The notes under the pieces are model-generated. The model saw only the letters and a list, made by a program, of their open reading frames with translations, made no database searches and was not told where the DNA came from. Below, one piece after another: positions 1-11,908 of a stretch of 64,000 nucleotides of DNA (positions within the stretch are counted from its first letter, which is position 1; each line of letters starts with the position of its first letter). The position numbers were made by a program, and so were the translations under genes. This DNA comes from Rhodocollybia butyracea. Lineage: Eukaryota > Basidiomycota > Agaricomycetes > Agaricales > Omphalotaceae. Location of the stretch: assembly GCA_015501585.1 (NCBI GenBank), contig JADNRY010000236.1:31700-95699 (forward strand), read 5' to 3'.

Positions 1-1
1 T

Positions 2-94
2 ATGGTCGATAAATGGTTTGCTGAAAAGATAGAGGCTTTCGGAAAGAAGATGACTGATCTAAGTTGGAAAGAGTACGTGCTTGTTCCGCTTTAG
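2..94 (+). CDS. Possible 3' end of a gene entering from the left edge
   Basis: A 30-codon open frame runs from the left edge to a TAG at 92-94. It is rich in Lys, Glu and aromatic residues and ends in VLVPL. Its first base-pairs coincide with the window edge, so it may be the last exon of a gene starting outside. I do not recognise a family and cannot see a splice acceptor, so this could be chance. Confidence 0.3.
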   Translation: MVDKWFAEKIEAFGKKMTDLSWKEYVLVPL

Positions 95-1613
95 GGGGTT
101 GTTCGATGGCGCTGACTTTAGTTGCGCAGATTCATCGATGAATGCCGTTGCCTCGATGAAGCAGGCTTTGATAGCTCTGCTCTGCATCAGGTTCCAATGG
201 GCAATACCGAGCCTCCGTTGCCTGGTGCCGGCGTACCTCTTACTCAGGGCATAGCTTCGACTTCTAGACCTGCTGACGAGCGCATGCAGAGTCTCCTAGA
301 TTGCGCATAAGCCTACGAATGTATAACCGTGCTCACTGCTCATAATATAGTAACCATACAACAAGTCTTGAGGTGTTGTATTATGTCTTGATTTACATAA
401 GTTAGGCTACTTGAGAAAGGCTTTTATTACTCTTGGAGTTTTGTAAGACTGTGGCCTGTGTGCTGAAGTCGTGAAATCGCGTTCGCGGTGCAAGACGGAG
501 GCAAATATACGGGTCCGGTTTGCACGTGATTGAGTTATTGGTTCAACTTCAACCACTTTGTCGCCTTCAAACTGCATTCATCTGGTCAAGATCTGTTCGC
601 TCAAAGCCGCTCAAAACTCTCTCTAGTTCTCCCTAGTCCTATTCAACATGCTCAAGTTTCAAAGCAACCATACTGGTACAAGTACAAGATCCTCAACCTT
701 CAACGCTTCAAAAAATGAATAGGACCCCAAGATTGTGTTTGCCTCAACGCGTTGACCTTTCTTCAAGTTTAACAGGGCTCTTTATTCAAGAACGCTCAAG
801 AGCGCTCAAGTCTTTCGCTATAACGGTTGGTTCTGTTTTTCACAACGCTGACCAGTACTGACGTTGATCTCGCAGATATGTGGTGTACGGTAGGTTTTTT
901 TTCTGTCTTCGCTAGCTGTTTAGCGACCTGTTCCTGTATGCAGTTGCCTTGTATAGTAGTCGCTTTGTAGTATAGTAATGGAATAGCATTATTATTACCA
1001 CTATTTGGAAGTATCGGGCCATCGGAATAAGAACCGGGAAAGAATCGGAACGGAAAGATTTGAAACAGATACAGTATACCAGGGGCCATCAGACACGAAG
1101 TGCTGGAGTCAAACTGTTTGCACTTGGGACAAGCTTGAGCCCAAGTACTGCCCCTCACTTCTGCCCTTAGTTGCAAAACGTTGGGGCCGCGGTTCATCAG
1201 CTCTGGGCTCTACTCAGGTTAATAGATTGGTCTGGGTGTGTACCTGGCATTACCTGGTATGTACCAGCTGATACCTTACCTGCCCCCAAACAATCAAGAT
1301 CTCCCCGGGTTTTTGCGCTCTCCCCGTCAGCTTGGACTCTGCCACATACTGCGAGTGGTTCGCATCAGAGTGGACCATTTCAGAAAATTTGGAATCAGAC
1401 CAATAGGCCGGGCCCTTATCTCGCTCAAAACTGCCTTATTCAAGCTTATTCATCGGTCAGCATTATGTGAGGTCCTTGGAAATAGTTAGAAATAGGAATC
1501 TGCTGAGCTTGTCAAGGCTTGTTATTGACAAAGATCGCTGTGCTATAAGCGATAATCGATTGGGACCCTGATCAGTCATCACACTCTAAGTAGTTTCATG
1601 ACTAAAAACTGGA
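95..1613. other. Intergenic, no supported gene
   Basis: Only short overlapping frames on both strands without recognisable motifs or coherent splice junctions. The last stretch before the GST gene is shared with the second GST gene upstream region, which marks its right side as paralogous promoter DNA. Confidence 0.5.
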
Positions 1614-1726
1614 GTTAGCGAGCTTATTCATACACTTTTCTTCTCTTAAAAGCAGGCCAGTTAGACTTCGAGATCCATTTTCTACCCACACTAACTCTTC
1701 TTCAGACTAGTCGCACAGAATTCGAA
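1614..1726 (+). promoter_or_regulatory. Shared 5' region of GST gene A
   Basis: The stretch with GAGCTTATTCAT and the TTAAAAG box near 1647 is repeated almost exactly upstream of the second GST gene at about 4286-4385, including the spacing to the ATG. The conserved TTAAAAG about 80 bp before the start codon is the best TATA-like candidate. Conservation may only reflect recent duplication. Confidence 0.4.
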
Positions 1727-2729
1727 ATGGCCTTGGCTGAACCTCTCACTCTCTACGCTGCAAAGGTGAGTGGTGTACTCAGACTCTGTGTCCGTCGCTG
1801 ACCAGGACCCTTTGCATACTTTAGGTCTGCCCTTTTGCACACAGGGTGGGTCATAATTATCATCAATTGAATAGGTATAAATCTTAGACTTTCTTCCAGG
1901 TTGAACTAGCATTGGCGGAATCAGGATTGAAGAAGGATAAGGACTTTACACGATACGAGATTGATCTCCAGAATAAGCCAGAGTGGTACGAACCCAAAGT
2001 CAACGCGGCAGGCAAAGTGTGTCGTCGTTCCAATACTTACTGCTTCCTGAAATACAAAATCAATACTTATCATAACCTATCTACCCACCAAAGGTACCCG
2101 CAATCGCCTACGGCGGCCCAAAAGTCCCAGGAGATCAACCCTCCCCGGACTCCACCAAGCTCACCGAATCCCTCGTTCTCATCGAATTCGTCGCGGACCT
2201 TGTCCCAAACTCCTCTCTCCTCCCCTCCTCCCCAGTCCTCCGTGCCAAAACCCGGTTCTTCATAGACGCCTTCTCCACCCAATTCATGCCCCCAAGCTTC
2301 GCTTTCATATCCGGTAAAGGTCCCAGTGATGGACTTCTCAACGCTATCGAACAACTCCAAAACCTCATGGCCCCGTCGGGTTTCGTGATCGGTGATGGGA
2401 AGGAGTTCACCACCGCCGATGCGGCTATTATTCCTTTCTTTGCGCGAATGGAAGTAGGGCTGAAGAACGATTCGGGAGGATTTGAAGAGGGAGAAGGGAC
2501 GAAGGCTTGGGAGGCGTTGATGACCGAGGGGAGGTTTGCGAGATGGAGAAAGTACTGGGCAGATGTTAAGGCAAGGGAATCGTTTAAGGACACGTTTGAC
2601 GAGGTAAAGTACTGTTTTGAAATTTATTTGAACCCTCGTGTTAACCACAGTTCATCGTGATAGGAATACGTAGCACACTTCCAACGATTACACTGGGTGA
2701 AGGTGCGAGAGGAAGCTGCTGCGAAATGA
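1727..2729 (+). CDS. Omega-type glutathione S-transferase, copy A
   Basis: Five exons join in frame: 1727-1765, 1825-1845, 1900-2016, 2094-2603 and 2664-2729, giving 250 residues; all introns are GT-AG and 50-80 bp. The N-terminal thioredoxin-like domain carries VCPFAHR on the 21-nt second exon (residues 14-20), where omega-class enzymes have their catalytic cysteine; VPAIAYGG at about 60-67 is the glutathione-contacting cis-proline region. The helical C-terminal domain follows, with TTADAAIIPFF and a basic end. Omega enzymes use glutathione for thiol-transferase and dehydroascorbate-type reductions in the cytosol; the substrate here is unknown. The gene is a close paralogue of the copy at 4386, with the same intron positions. 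CPFA instead of CPYA is a mild change next to the active Cys. No break is visible. Confidence 0.9.
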
Positions 2730-4285
2730 CTCAAGTAGTTTGACTGAGCTTGCAAATCGATGAATAAATTGTACTTACTATTCAGGATCCGTTGTAACTT
2801 GCCAAGCAATATGTACCCTCTGAGAATGGTAGTAAGGTCCAACTGTGTATGCTCATGAGGCAGGTTCATCACCCCGAGTCGAACCGCAAGAGGAAAAGCA
2901 GAAACAGAGGCCGCTCTATGAGGTCTACGCCTCAGGTCATAAGCGCATGCGAACTTGGAGTATGACTCTCCAAACACTCCAAGCACTACCGACGTGACTC
3001 GACCTAATCTTGACAACGATAGATGTGAGAGATCATCGGCGCGAAGAGGTAGAAATGCTTTGCCAATACAACTTCAGTTTGAGCTGACTGCCTTAAAGTT
3101 AGTCTAAACTCACACTGATTCATTTACACCAGCTGGCGATCTACGTGACGACCACAACTTATTCGACCCTCTCTTCCATGGCTAGTTAGTTCATAAACAA
3201 TAAGTGTTCGCACATTCAAATATATTTCCGGTATTTTACCCCCAAGCAGGAAGGCGAAGAAGAGCTGCAAAAGAGACGGAGAGGCACGTTTGGATGACTC
3301 GGATTATGAGGGGAATTAATGGCCAAATATTCCATTTTTCTTTTTCGTGTGTTTTACTGGTTTTGTTCTACTCTTACTTTTCCTTAAGGCTGGAAGGAGA
3401 GGATGGCTTGAAAGTCAACTGGTATCAATTTATGGAGTCAGAAAGTTTTTGCACAGCCTCGCCACTTGCTCAAAGTAAAATCATAGTAAGCATGGCGTGT
3501 CACGGTCTGTTTGTTTGAGGAAAAATTCTCACTCAGCTTGGCTAGCCGTCTTGTAGGTAGCGGAGAAGAGTCGTTTGCTAACAAAGTCTGGTGGCGACAG
3601 ACCCCAAATGATGACCGAATCATATGACCGTGCCTTCCACGCAACGTATCGTGTGCTTCTATTTCGTGACTCATAACTCGATTTTCCCCGACGAAATCTT
3701 AACTTCCAGTGTCCATCTACGGAGAACCGCTTGTATTTTGTTGAAATTCGCCTTGGTTCCTCTGAAGCAACATGTCGAGTCACACTTCCGCCTGAAATAA
3801 TATCACGCTTGAGGAAGGGCGCCTGATCATATGTATGCGAAACTTTCGATGTCCTAGGGCTGAAAGAGTACCAGAAACTCGCTGGAAGAATATACGGCGA
3901 GGCAAAACTATCGTGTTCTGGTATCCTAGGTAGAGCAGAAGGGAGACATTCCACCACTGGCTGTGAACATGTGAACAACGGACGGAGTACTGGAAAAATA
4001 GAGGATATACATGAGGTGCGTATCCCGGATTCTTTCTGTGGTGATATTTTTTATAATTGCTGGTCTATAGATATCTGATGAAGATGGCTGAATTCGCGTG
4101 CAACTTCGCGAAACTGCCGTATGAACAGAACACTATTTCATGAGAAAGTGCTTAGAAACAGGAATTTGTTGAGCGCCCACTGTACTAGAGTAGTGAATGG
4201 GGCGCTGCTGATTCACACTGTGGCGCCACGAAGTAGTAATCATCGTGCGTCATGATATCGCAATCTTCATAACCGGTACTTAAAG
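2730..4285. other. Spacer between the two GST genes, no supported gene
   Basis: The first 70 bp after the stop match the 3' flanks of the other GST copies. The rest has scattered open frames on both strands; the longest, at 3529-3978 on minus, has no recognisable motif and no paralogue in the window. Confidence 0.4.
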
Positions 4286-4385
4286 TTAGTGAGCTTATTC
4301 ATCCGCTTTTCTCACTTAAAAGTAGGTCAGTTGGACTTCGAGATCCATTTTTACCCACACCCAACTCTTCCTCACAGAAATCGAA

Positions 4386-5365
4386 ATGGCTTTGGCTGAA
4401 CCTCTCGTTCTCTATACTGCAAAGGTGACTAGTGTCTTCTGACTCTTATATCTCTTCTGACCCTTACAACTTTAGATCTGCCCTTATGCGCACAGGGTGT
4501 GTCCGAATTATCATCGATAATCAGTTTGATCCTAGACTTTCTTTCAGGTTGAACTAGCATTGGCGGAATCAGGATTAAAGAAGGATAAAGACTTCACACG
4601 ATACGAAATTGACCTCAAGAACAAGCCAGAGTGGTACCAACCCAAGATCAATCCAGCAAGCAAAGTGCGTCGTCGTTCCATACTTACTGGCCAATCCAAT
4701 GCTTACCATAACCTACCAACCCACCAAAGGTCCCCGCAATCGCCTACGGCGGCCCCAAAGTCCCAGGAGATCAACCCTCCCCCTCCTCCACCAAAATCGC
4801 CGAATCCCTCGTCCTCCTCGAATTCGTCGCAGACCTCTTCCCAAACACCTCTCTCCTCCCCTCCTCCCCAGTCCTCCGTGCCAAAACCCGTTTCTTCATA
4901 GACGCCTTCTCTACCAAGTTCACTCCCGCAAGCTTCGCTTTCATATCCGGTAAAGGTCCCAGAGATGGACTACTCAACGCTATCGAAAAGATTCAAGATC
5001 TCATGGCCCCGTCAGGTTTCGTGATCGGCGATGGGAAGGAGTTCACCACTGCTGATGCGGCTATTATTCCGTTCTTTGCGCGAATGGAGGTAGGGCTGAA
5101 GAATGATTTGGGAGGATTTGAGGAGGGAGAAGGGAAGAAGGCTTGGGAAGCATTGATGACTGAGGGGAGGTTTGCGAGGTGGAGGAAGTACTGGGCAGAT
5201 GTTAAGGCGAGGGAATCGTTCAAGAATACGTTTGACGAGGTACAGTACTGTTTTGAAGTTCATTCGAAATCTCGTACTAACCACTGTTCATCATGATAGG
5301 AATACATCGAACAGTCCCAGCGATCGCGCTGGTCGAAGGCACGAGAGGAAGCTGCTGCGAAATGA
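4386..5365 (+). CDS. Omega-type glutathione S-transferase, copy B
   Basis: Exons 4386-4424, 4476-4496, 4548-4664, 4730-5239 and 5300-5365 join in frame to 250 residues, the same length and intron phases as copy A. The catalytic motif ICPYAHR falls on the 21-nt micro-exon, so the active cysteine depends on inclusion of that exon. The C-terminal domain contains GDGKEFTTADAAIIPFFARME and ends in EEAAAK. The family catalyses Cys-based glutathione transfer or reduction in the cytosol. The upstream 100 bp repeats that of copy A. Fragments at 7713, 11190, 14566 and 22873 resemble this copy. It is the most canonical GST here because CPYA is intact. Confidence 0.92.
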
Positions 5366-6253
5366 CTCAGGAATCTGCTGTGAGGATAGTTCGACTGAGA
5401 CTGCGAATCGATGAATAAATTGTACTTACTATTCAGCATTCTTTGTGACTTGCAAAGCAACATGTACTTGTTTGTTTCTTCTATCATGTGAATGGTGGTA
5501 TCGCTATGACCCCTTGAAATTGCCTCTTCCATCCAAAAATACGTATGAAACATTCATTCGGGCCGAATGAATGTCAAAGCGTAGTTTACCGGACGCTTTT
5601 CAGACCGCATGGAATTGTATCGATTGTAAGTATATTGCAGCCGAGTATGCCGTTGGGAGGGAGAACGCGGCTACAATAGCGAAGGCAAATGCTGGTGACA
5701 AAAGCCACTGTCCGTTCATCAGAACAACCTGAGCGAAGAATCGTCCTTTCACCCGTATAACGATCGCACTAGTGTAGAGCCCCTCTTAGAATATATCGTG
5801 ATTCTGTCAATGTATGTATCCTCTCCTTAGTGTTCTGTCAGGATCAAAACGAAAGCCTTTCAGAGCCCAGCTCGTTGGTAACAAGGGGGAGAAAGAAAGA
5901 AAGAAACACGCAGATCAATGCCTCGTATATATCTTTGCATGGGGAGATCCGGAAGTCAGAGTATACACAGAAAGCTGTCCCCCAACCCAATTTAACAATA
6001 TAAGCTGAACAGAGTCTATTAGAGCCTACTAGAACCCAGAAACAGCGTATCTCAGTGTCGATATTTTGTCACTAACGGCCAGGCCGGGCCACCTCAGAAC
6101 TTTTGCAGGCAACCGGGTACTTCACGGCCGCTTCGTAGTCGTCGTATTCTCTTGCTATTCGCCACTCCTTCGAAGGTATTCTACTTTACAATTTACATAT
6201 TCAAGTTGTTAATCAGCCTGTACGACTCATGAATGCGTACAGCTTGTTGCAGC

Positions 6254-6686
6254 TCATCGGAGGGTAACATGAGCGCAGCCGACGGAGACGATGTGATTAC
6301 CTGCAAGGTTTCAGTCAGCAATGAAATCACGAACGTTCTGTATATTACCCTTCGTGCAGCAGACAGCTTCACCAGCGCTATGAATATAGTGATGAATATC
6401 GAACAAATATATATGATTAGAGCCTAATCACTTACCAGGAGCCGCCACCGGCAACGTTAATGTCAGAGCAACCAAAACCGACAAGGCCAGTTATATCCTT
6501 GGTGTTGATGCCAGCACGTTTAAGGAGCGCAACAATTGCGTGGTCTTTCAAAACTTTGGCAGCAGTTTCGGTCTTCTCGCAGCACTGAAGGGAACCAGTG
6601 GAGCAGATACTACTGGCCAGTGAAGTTGGGTTAGCAACTGCGAGAGTAGCGACAGCGGCAGTGACAAGAGCGAGCTTAATCTGCAT
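6254..6686 (-). CDS. Class I hydrophobin, copy 1
   Basis: Minus-strand exons 6686-6436, 6377-6349 and 6300-6254 join to 108 residues. A secretion signal (MQIKLALVTAAVATLAVA) is followed by the eight-cysteine pattern: C, CC, C in exon 1, a cysteine whose codon is split by intron 1 (TG at the end of exon 1, C at the start of exon 2), CC in exon 2 and the last C in exon 3. Hydrophobins are secreted, self-assemble at air-water interfaces and coat aerial hyphae, spores and fruit bodies. Exon 2 is nine bases shorter than in the paralogues, shortening the loop after the second CC by three residues. A TATAAAAG box lies about 90 bp upstream. No break is seen. Confidence 0.9.
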
Positions 6687-6773
6687 AACGGGTCTGAGTA
6701 ATGAAAACTCGGAGTACTTGAACGACGAGATTTGGTTGTTTGAGTGGAGAACATCCTCCCAACTTTGTGATAG

Positions 6774-6781
6774 CTTTTATA
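6774..6781 (-). promoter_or_regulatory. TATA box of hydrophobin copy 1
   Basis: TATAAAAG on the minus strand about 88 bp before the ATG. The same box and surrounding bases occur at the hydrophobin pseudogene (13414-13421), and similar boxes at the same distance precede the other hydrophobin genes. Confidence 0.65.
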
Positions 6782-7712
6782 CCTTTCCTCTGCTACATAC
6801 AGATCTCGATCCTGCCTAAGTGGGATCCGATGTGTACTCAGTACTACCGGTCCCAGTCCCTAGAATGAATCTTGCCTGAACCACTTCATCATTACGAGTG
6901 GCGCAAAAAATGGCATAACAAATGATGTTATTGAGGTGGAACAAGTAACTCTTATAATATGTAGTACATTCAAAGCTTTCGGATCCTCATTTATTCTCGG
7001 AGGTCATGAAGCATTTCATCTTGGAGGTCGAAATTTGGTCGAAACTGACTTTACATTCCTTGATTCTTGAGTGGTATGTATTACTGCCCGTGGAATACAG
7101 TACAACTGTACAATATAATCACAGCGACGATTACGAGTTGCTATTCGGTACGAAAACCAGTAAGTGCGCTATTATATACTCATCTGGAAGAATAATACAA
7201 ACATACCTCATTTGTTTGTCTCTCGAGCGCAGACCCGAAAATCTCTTGGCACTATGAGTCGCGATTACTGATTAGTCTACTACTAGACGGTCTAGATAGT
7301 CAAGTCAACATTAATTTGTTTATTGGCTGACTTGATAGTGGCAATATTCTCTTGTTACTGCCCAAGTATATCAACCAGCAAAAGTTGGGTTATGTAGGCA
7401 ACACTGGGGAGAGCTTGTCAGTGCTCTCAGCGCTTCCAGAGCCCCAGGACATTCTGCCGGTATGTATTCAATGCATTTTCCGGAGCAAATGCTTAAAACT
7501 CTGTACAGTGTATACAGGTATTGCTGATGCATTTTTCCAAATGAGTAGTAGTACACTTGATGGTTTTCGCTTGCCGAGTTACAGCAGAAACCAGTGCTTA
7601 CCACTCAGGTTAGACAGACAGACACATCATACATCGCCTCATTATTTTGTAGATCTCAAACCCGTCAATCATTGCAGAAGAAAGATGGGGTTGTATATAT
7701 AGGGATATTCTG
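6782..7712. other. Upstream flank of hydrophobin 1, duplicated, no gene
   Basis: This stretch matches 13.42-14.58 kb over most of its length and includes the empty site for the solo LTR found at 13950-14237 (near GATTACTGATTAG at about 7264). No coding frame is conserved between the copies. Confidence 0.6.
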
Positions 7713-7900
7713 GCTGAGGGAAGGTTTGCGAGGTGGAGGAAGTAGTGGGCAGATACTAAGGCGAGAGAACCAGAGAGAATCGTTTAAGAATAATTCCTTT
7801 GAAACCTCGTATTAGCCACCGTTTATCATGATAGGAGTACGTAGAACAGTCCCAGCGATCGCGCTGGTTGAAGGCGCGAGAGGAAGCTGCTGCGAAATGA
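7713..7900 (+). pseudogene. GST relic C (3' end only)
   Basis: Only the last part of exon 4, the last intron and exon 5 remain, ending in the EEAAAK-TGA shared with the intact genes. An in-frame TAG replaces a tryptophan codon in the WRKYW region and the sequence around the intron is partly deleted. The flank after the stop continues to match that of copy B. Non-functional. Confidence 0.85.
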
Positions 7901-8624
7901 CTCCGGAGCCTGCTTTGAGGATAGTTCGGCTGAGACTGCGAATCGATCAATAAATTGTACTTACTATTCAGCATCCTTTGTGACCTGCAAAGCAATATGT
8001 ACTTGTTTGTTTCTTCCATTAAGTGAACATTGTGGAATTGCTATGACCGTTTGAAATCGCCTCATCCGAAAATAGGTATCCAACGAAACCGTTCGTTCGG
8101 GCCGAATGAAGCCAAAGCGTAGTATACCAGACGCTTTTCAGACAGTGTATCGATTGTATCGACTGTGGGGGTTGTATCGATTTGTAGCGGTATTGCAGGG
8201 GAGTACGTTGTCCGAAGAAAGAAGGCAGCTGGAATAGCGGGGACCAAGGCTGGCGAATGAAGGTAATGGCACTTCATCGCTTTGCAAATGAATTTGCAAA
8301 TGAGCCAATCAGAACAGAAACCACGACAGCTTACTACAGCGCAGAGCCAGGTTGATATTCTTTCACTACAGGGCAAAAGCCACCCAAATCTTACAGGCAA
8401 CCGGGTACGCGCTGTTATACTGGCTCTTACGGTTCGGTACAGGTTGCTTCAACGGCCACAGTCACTATAGTCACCATACTTTCTTGGTATTTGCCACTCC
8501 ATCGAAGGCATTTTACTTTACTTTTACAAATTGCTAATTAATATGCCCTAAGGACAGATTACAACTTGTTTCGGGAATCTAATGATGCGCATGATGCGGA
8601 GTCAAGAGTCGTCGTTGTGTGGAC

Positions 8625-9055
8625 TCAGAGAGTAACAGGAAGGCATCCGACGGAGACGAGACCACCTGCAAAGAAGTTCCAGTCAGCAATAAAGTTAATG
8701 AATCACGAATGTTTTGTATTATACCCTGGGCGTTGTTCTTGCAGCAGACAGTTTGGGCAGTGCTGCAAACACGATGAGTATCAACCTTAAAACAAATAAA
8801 ACACTAGAAGACGACTTACCAGGTTCCGCCGCCAGCAACGTTAACGCCGGAGCAATCGAGACCGACAACAGCTTTGACATCCTGGAGGACGATGCCAATA
8901 AGCCCTCCGATGAGCCCAAGGGTGTTACTGTCAGCGAGAGCTTGGGCCACAGTTTGGGTGCTCTGGCAGCACTGAATGGGACCAGTGGAGCATTTATCGC
9001 CAGCGGCCACGAGAGTAGCAAGAGCAGCGGTGATGAGGGCAAGTTTGAACTGCAT
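8625..9055 (-). CDS. Class I hydrophobin, copy 2
   Basis: Exons 9055-8820, 8762-8725 and 8665-8625 on the minus strand join to 104 residues. A signal peptide (MQFKLALITAALATLVAAG) precedes eight cysteines in hydrophobin order: KC, QCC, DC, then the split-codon cysteine, VCC and GC. The stretch between the third and fourth cysteines is rich in Ile, Leu and Gly, as in class I proteins that form rodlets. Introns are 57 and 59 bp. Secreted surface protein by family. A TATAAAAG box lies at 9143-9150 on minus. Its mature N-terminus is very short: the first cysteine comes only two residues after the predicted cleavage region. Confidence 0.92.
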
Positions 9056-9142
9056 AGTGAGAGTAGAGTAGTGAACGAAGAAGTACTTGAACGATGGGTG
9101 TTGGTTGTTCGAGTTGGGGAACTCCTGCTGACTTTGTCATAC

Positions 9143-9150
9143 CTTTTATA
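9143..9150 (-). promoter_or_regulatory. TATA box of hydrophobin copy 2
   Basis: TATAAAAG on minus about 88 bp upstream of the ATG, the same spacing as in copy 1. Confidence 0.65.
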
Positions 9151-10187
9151 CTTTTTCTTTGCTATAGAGCCCGCTCTTGCCAAGATGTCCTATGTGCACT
9201 CAGTAACTTCTGGCCCCCTCTAGCCCCGCTGACCCCAGCCTTTTTCCTGAAAATTAATCTCGCTTTACCCTCCTTGTCATTACGAGTGGCGCAAAAAAAT
9301 GGCACGACAGATGGATGGCATTGAGGTATGTATGTAGAGCAAGTCAATCTTACATTATAGTACATTAAATGGAATACGAGACAATACAGTTAAGCCGTTA
9401 ATCAAGAGCTGTAATTCGGTACCCGAGAACTCGAAAAACCAGTATTGAAGAAGCATACTATCCTGCCATCTGGGCAATCTCATTATTCCCGCAAGACCAG
9501 CGTTTGAGAAAGGAAGATCATGTGCAAGGCAGAAGTGAATTTTGCGTCGTTAAGATCAGAAACAGATGGGTGGGGGCGGGTGTGACCTTAAATAAAGGAG
9601 ACAAGCAACGAGCTATGTGCTGTTCTCGCTAATCTAATATCCTTCGGGCACAAGTAAATTCGAATTCTAAACCAATTTTCATTAAACCCTATCCAGTAAG
9701 CAAATACCGAGGGGGAATTACGAAAGGAATATCCGGCGTGAAGGTAGTGCTAAAGGCGGAAGAGACAAAGAGCAAGCCAAGGTGGAAACAACGTATTGTC
9801 CGAGTTTCGAAACAGGGTCCAGTTTCGAGATGAAGTCAAGGCGAGATGAGACGGTCAGGCCGCAGGTTTCGAGATACAGTTAGCCCAATGAGCGCTAGCA
9901 CAGCACTACCTGGTCTTCTCGAACCACCTTTATCACACGTCCACCACTGTACCTCCTAGTCCTAGTCTTCGAAATTCTTTATCGCAAGCTGATCCCTTGA
10001 ATCCCAAGGAACCGGATCCGAGAGGAGGGAAACACGAAAATCCAAGAAGTAACTAGCACGCGACTGAACCAGTGGACGGAACGCGATAATGGAGGAGCGA
10101 CATAGGGAGTGAACCAGGAAGGGGCCGAGGGGAAGATAACCAATAAACGGGTCGAGGCGAACTTGAAAAAAATCTCGACTGTACGTG
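9151..10187. other. Spacer, partly duplicated, no supported gene
   Basis: From about 9540 it matches 16.91-17.35 kb, including a segment reading TTAAATAAAGGAGACAAG and TGTTCTCGCTAATCTAATATCC. Open frames on minus (9962-10240) are not conserved between the copies as protein. Confidence 0.5.
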
Positions 10188-10632
10188 TGGCGGTCCCGCA
10201 GCATTGGGCTCGAAAAGCCTTGCTCAAAATCCTGAACCATGCCTGGTCCTCGAATCGGACTGGTGGGCGCCGTTGCTCATACTAGAGCCTATTCCTAACC
10301 AACGATGACACAGGTTTGAGATTCCCTGAAGTCGGAAGAGGATGGAGGAGGGAAAGAGGCTTGTGAACGAGTATGGTGCGTGCGCTCCCAGAACTGGGTG
10401 GCGGGCCGCAGCACAAGGTAAACGCCACAACGTTTTGAAAGGAAATGGGGTAGTTGTAATTCGGCGTTGATACATTTGTTCAGACATTGAGAGTATCGCG
10501 CGCCAGAAAAGCACCACGGCATGTCTACAGACTTCCCAACGTGCCAACGAAACCCTCATCGACATCCTCATTCAACAGGATCACAAACCATCCATGATCT
10601 TTGCTCCAGCCCCGAACCCGGTCGCACTCGAA
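10188..10632 (+). pseudogene. Unrecognised duplicated coding segment, copy 1
   Basis: Three exon-like pieces are visible on plus: about 10188-10262, 10314 to about 10431, and about 10505-10632, separated by GT-AG gaps. The middle piece aligns with 17509-17625; within the frame reading MEEGKRLVNEYG, four of four base differences between the copies are third-position silent changes, which suggests it was once protein-coding. Here a TGA replaces the GCCCAA context of the other copy, and the frames of the first and second piece do not join well. I do not recognise the family. Probably a relic. Confidence 0.4.
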
Positions 10633-10854
10633 GCCGAAGCTGTATGTATAGCAGAAGCGCGGTCGAGAGAAGCATAAAGAGGAACATCCATGCTTGTGAA
10701 GGAGTTCGTCGGACTGGATACTGTAGTTTCGTAAATCCCGATGTAAACGAGGCTAGTCAAGATGGATATTTCGAAGTTGTCAGAAGGCAAAGTGTCGCGA
10801 CAAAATGAGAAGTTGGCCGTCGAGCACAAGCAGGACTGTCCACATGTCACTATG

Positions 10855-11160
10855 TCTAGGCCACCGAGGGTAGCTGAGTCGGATTGTCCACAAGTCAAAG
10901 GAAGATTGGAATAGCAGTTACAAGTGCCGCATGCTGGAAAAGCACTGCGGCCTCGTTCCAACTTCTCCAACGCTCTTTCCTCCGACTTTCCCAGAGGCGT
11001 TGCAACCTTCCCATCCATGTCCTCCAAGGTGGGTTCGAGCTTCCTGAATGACGAATAATCGAAAAAAGTCGAGGGGAGCGCGGATAGGAATGTCCAAAGA
11101 ATTCTTTGGTCATGAAGGTGGCCGGAGGTTGGGGCAGAGGCTGGGAAGGAGAGATTTAGA
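10855..11160. repeat. Duplicated non-coding segment, partner at 21.1 and 22.7 kb
   Basis: The segment from GGCCACCGAGGGTAGCT to GGGCAGAGGCTGGGAAGG matches 21105-21316 continued at 22711-22845. The partner is split by the 1.4-kb element at 21317-22710. It contains minus-strand open frames that are not preserved in the partner. Confidence 0.75.
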
Positions 11161-11189
11161 TTTTATATAAGCACTCGACATCGAATTAT

Positions 11190-11908
11190 TCGCAGACCTC
11201 TTCCCAAACACCTCTCTTCTTCCTCCCCAGTCCTCCGTGCCAAAACTTGCTTCTTCATAGACACCTTCTCTACATCGTTCCCGCAAGCTTCGCTTCCATA
11301 GCCGGCAGTGTTGGCAAAGTCGGCTGGCAGTCGGTACGGTCACTGACAGTCACTTCGTGAACTTGACCGTAATTTTCTGACCTGACCACGGCACATTGGT
11401 CCGGTGGGCCGCAGGGTTCCGATGGGCGTCAATAATAGACGCTGGTATTGCCGCTGTCACGGCCATTGTTCAAGAAGTAACAGAATACCCGTTCGCCGAA
11501 GGTCAGGTCAGTTCCGCTGAATAACTGACAGTCACCGACATGCCAGCAAAATGCTGACCTGACTTTTGACCCTGACCCACTGACCGTCCAACACGGTAAT
11601 GCTCCCAGCGGTGGACTAGTCAACGGTATCGAGCAGGTCAAAGATCTCGTGCATCATGACCCCGTCGTCTTTCCGCGAATGGAGGTGGGACCAAAGTATG
11701 ATTCAAGAGGATTTGACGAGGGAGAAGCGAAGAAGGTTCGGGAGGCGTTGATGACAGAGGGAAGGTTTGCGAGGTGGAGGAAGTACTGGGCAGATGTTAA
11801 GGCGAGGGAATCGTTTAAGAATACACTCGACGATGCACAGCGCTGTTTTGAAGTTCATGGGAATACGCAGAAAAGTTCCGCGAGAGGAGGTGACTTGAAA
11901 GCCTTGTC
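11190..11908 (+). pseudogene. GST relic D
   Basis: Matches exon 4 of the intact GST genes from the EFVADLF region to the final DVKARESFKN stretch, but lacks the first three exons, has several small deletions, lacks most of the TTADAAIIPFF block and is interrupted by a 291-bp insertion at 11306-11596. The last intron and exon are degraded. Confidence 0.85.
11306..11596. mobile_element. Short inverted-repeat insertion in GST relic D
   Basis: Compared with intact GST exon 4, 291 extra bases sit inside the CCGGTAAAGGTCCCAG region. The insert begins CAGTGTTGG and ends CCAACACGG, an imperfect terminal inverted repeat, and contains repeats of GACCTGACC type. A target duplication is not clear (possibly CGG). 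It has no coding capacity. Likely a MITE. Confidence 0.6.

Noticed and set aside
2070..2648. 192-codon frame antisense to GST exon 4
   Set aside because: Shadow of the real GST exon; the same antisense frame is broken in the intact paralogue.
3529..3978. 149-codon frame on minus
   Set aside because: No motif, no splice partner, no paralogue; kept as unassigned spacer.
10581..11027. Cys-rich 148-codon frame on minus, possible small secreted protein
   Set aside because: The duplicate at 21.1-21.3 kb does not preserve the frame or the cysteines, and there is no signal peptide.
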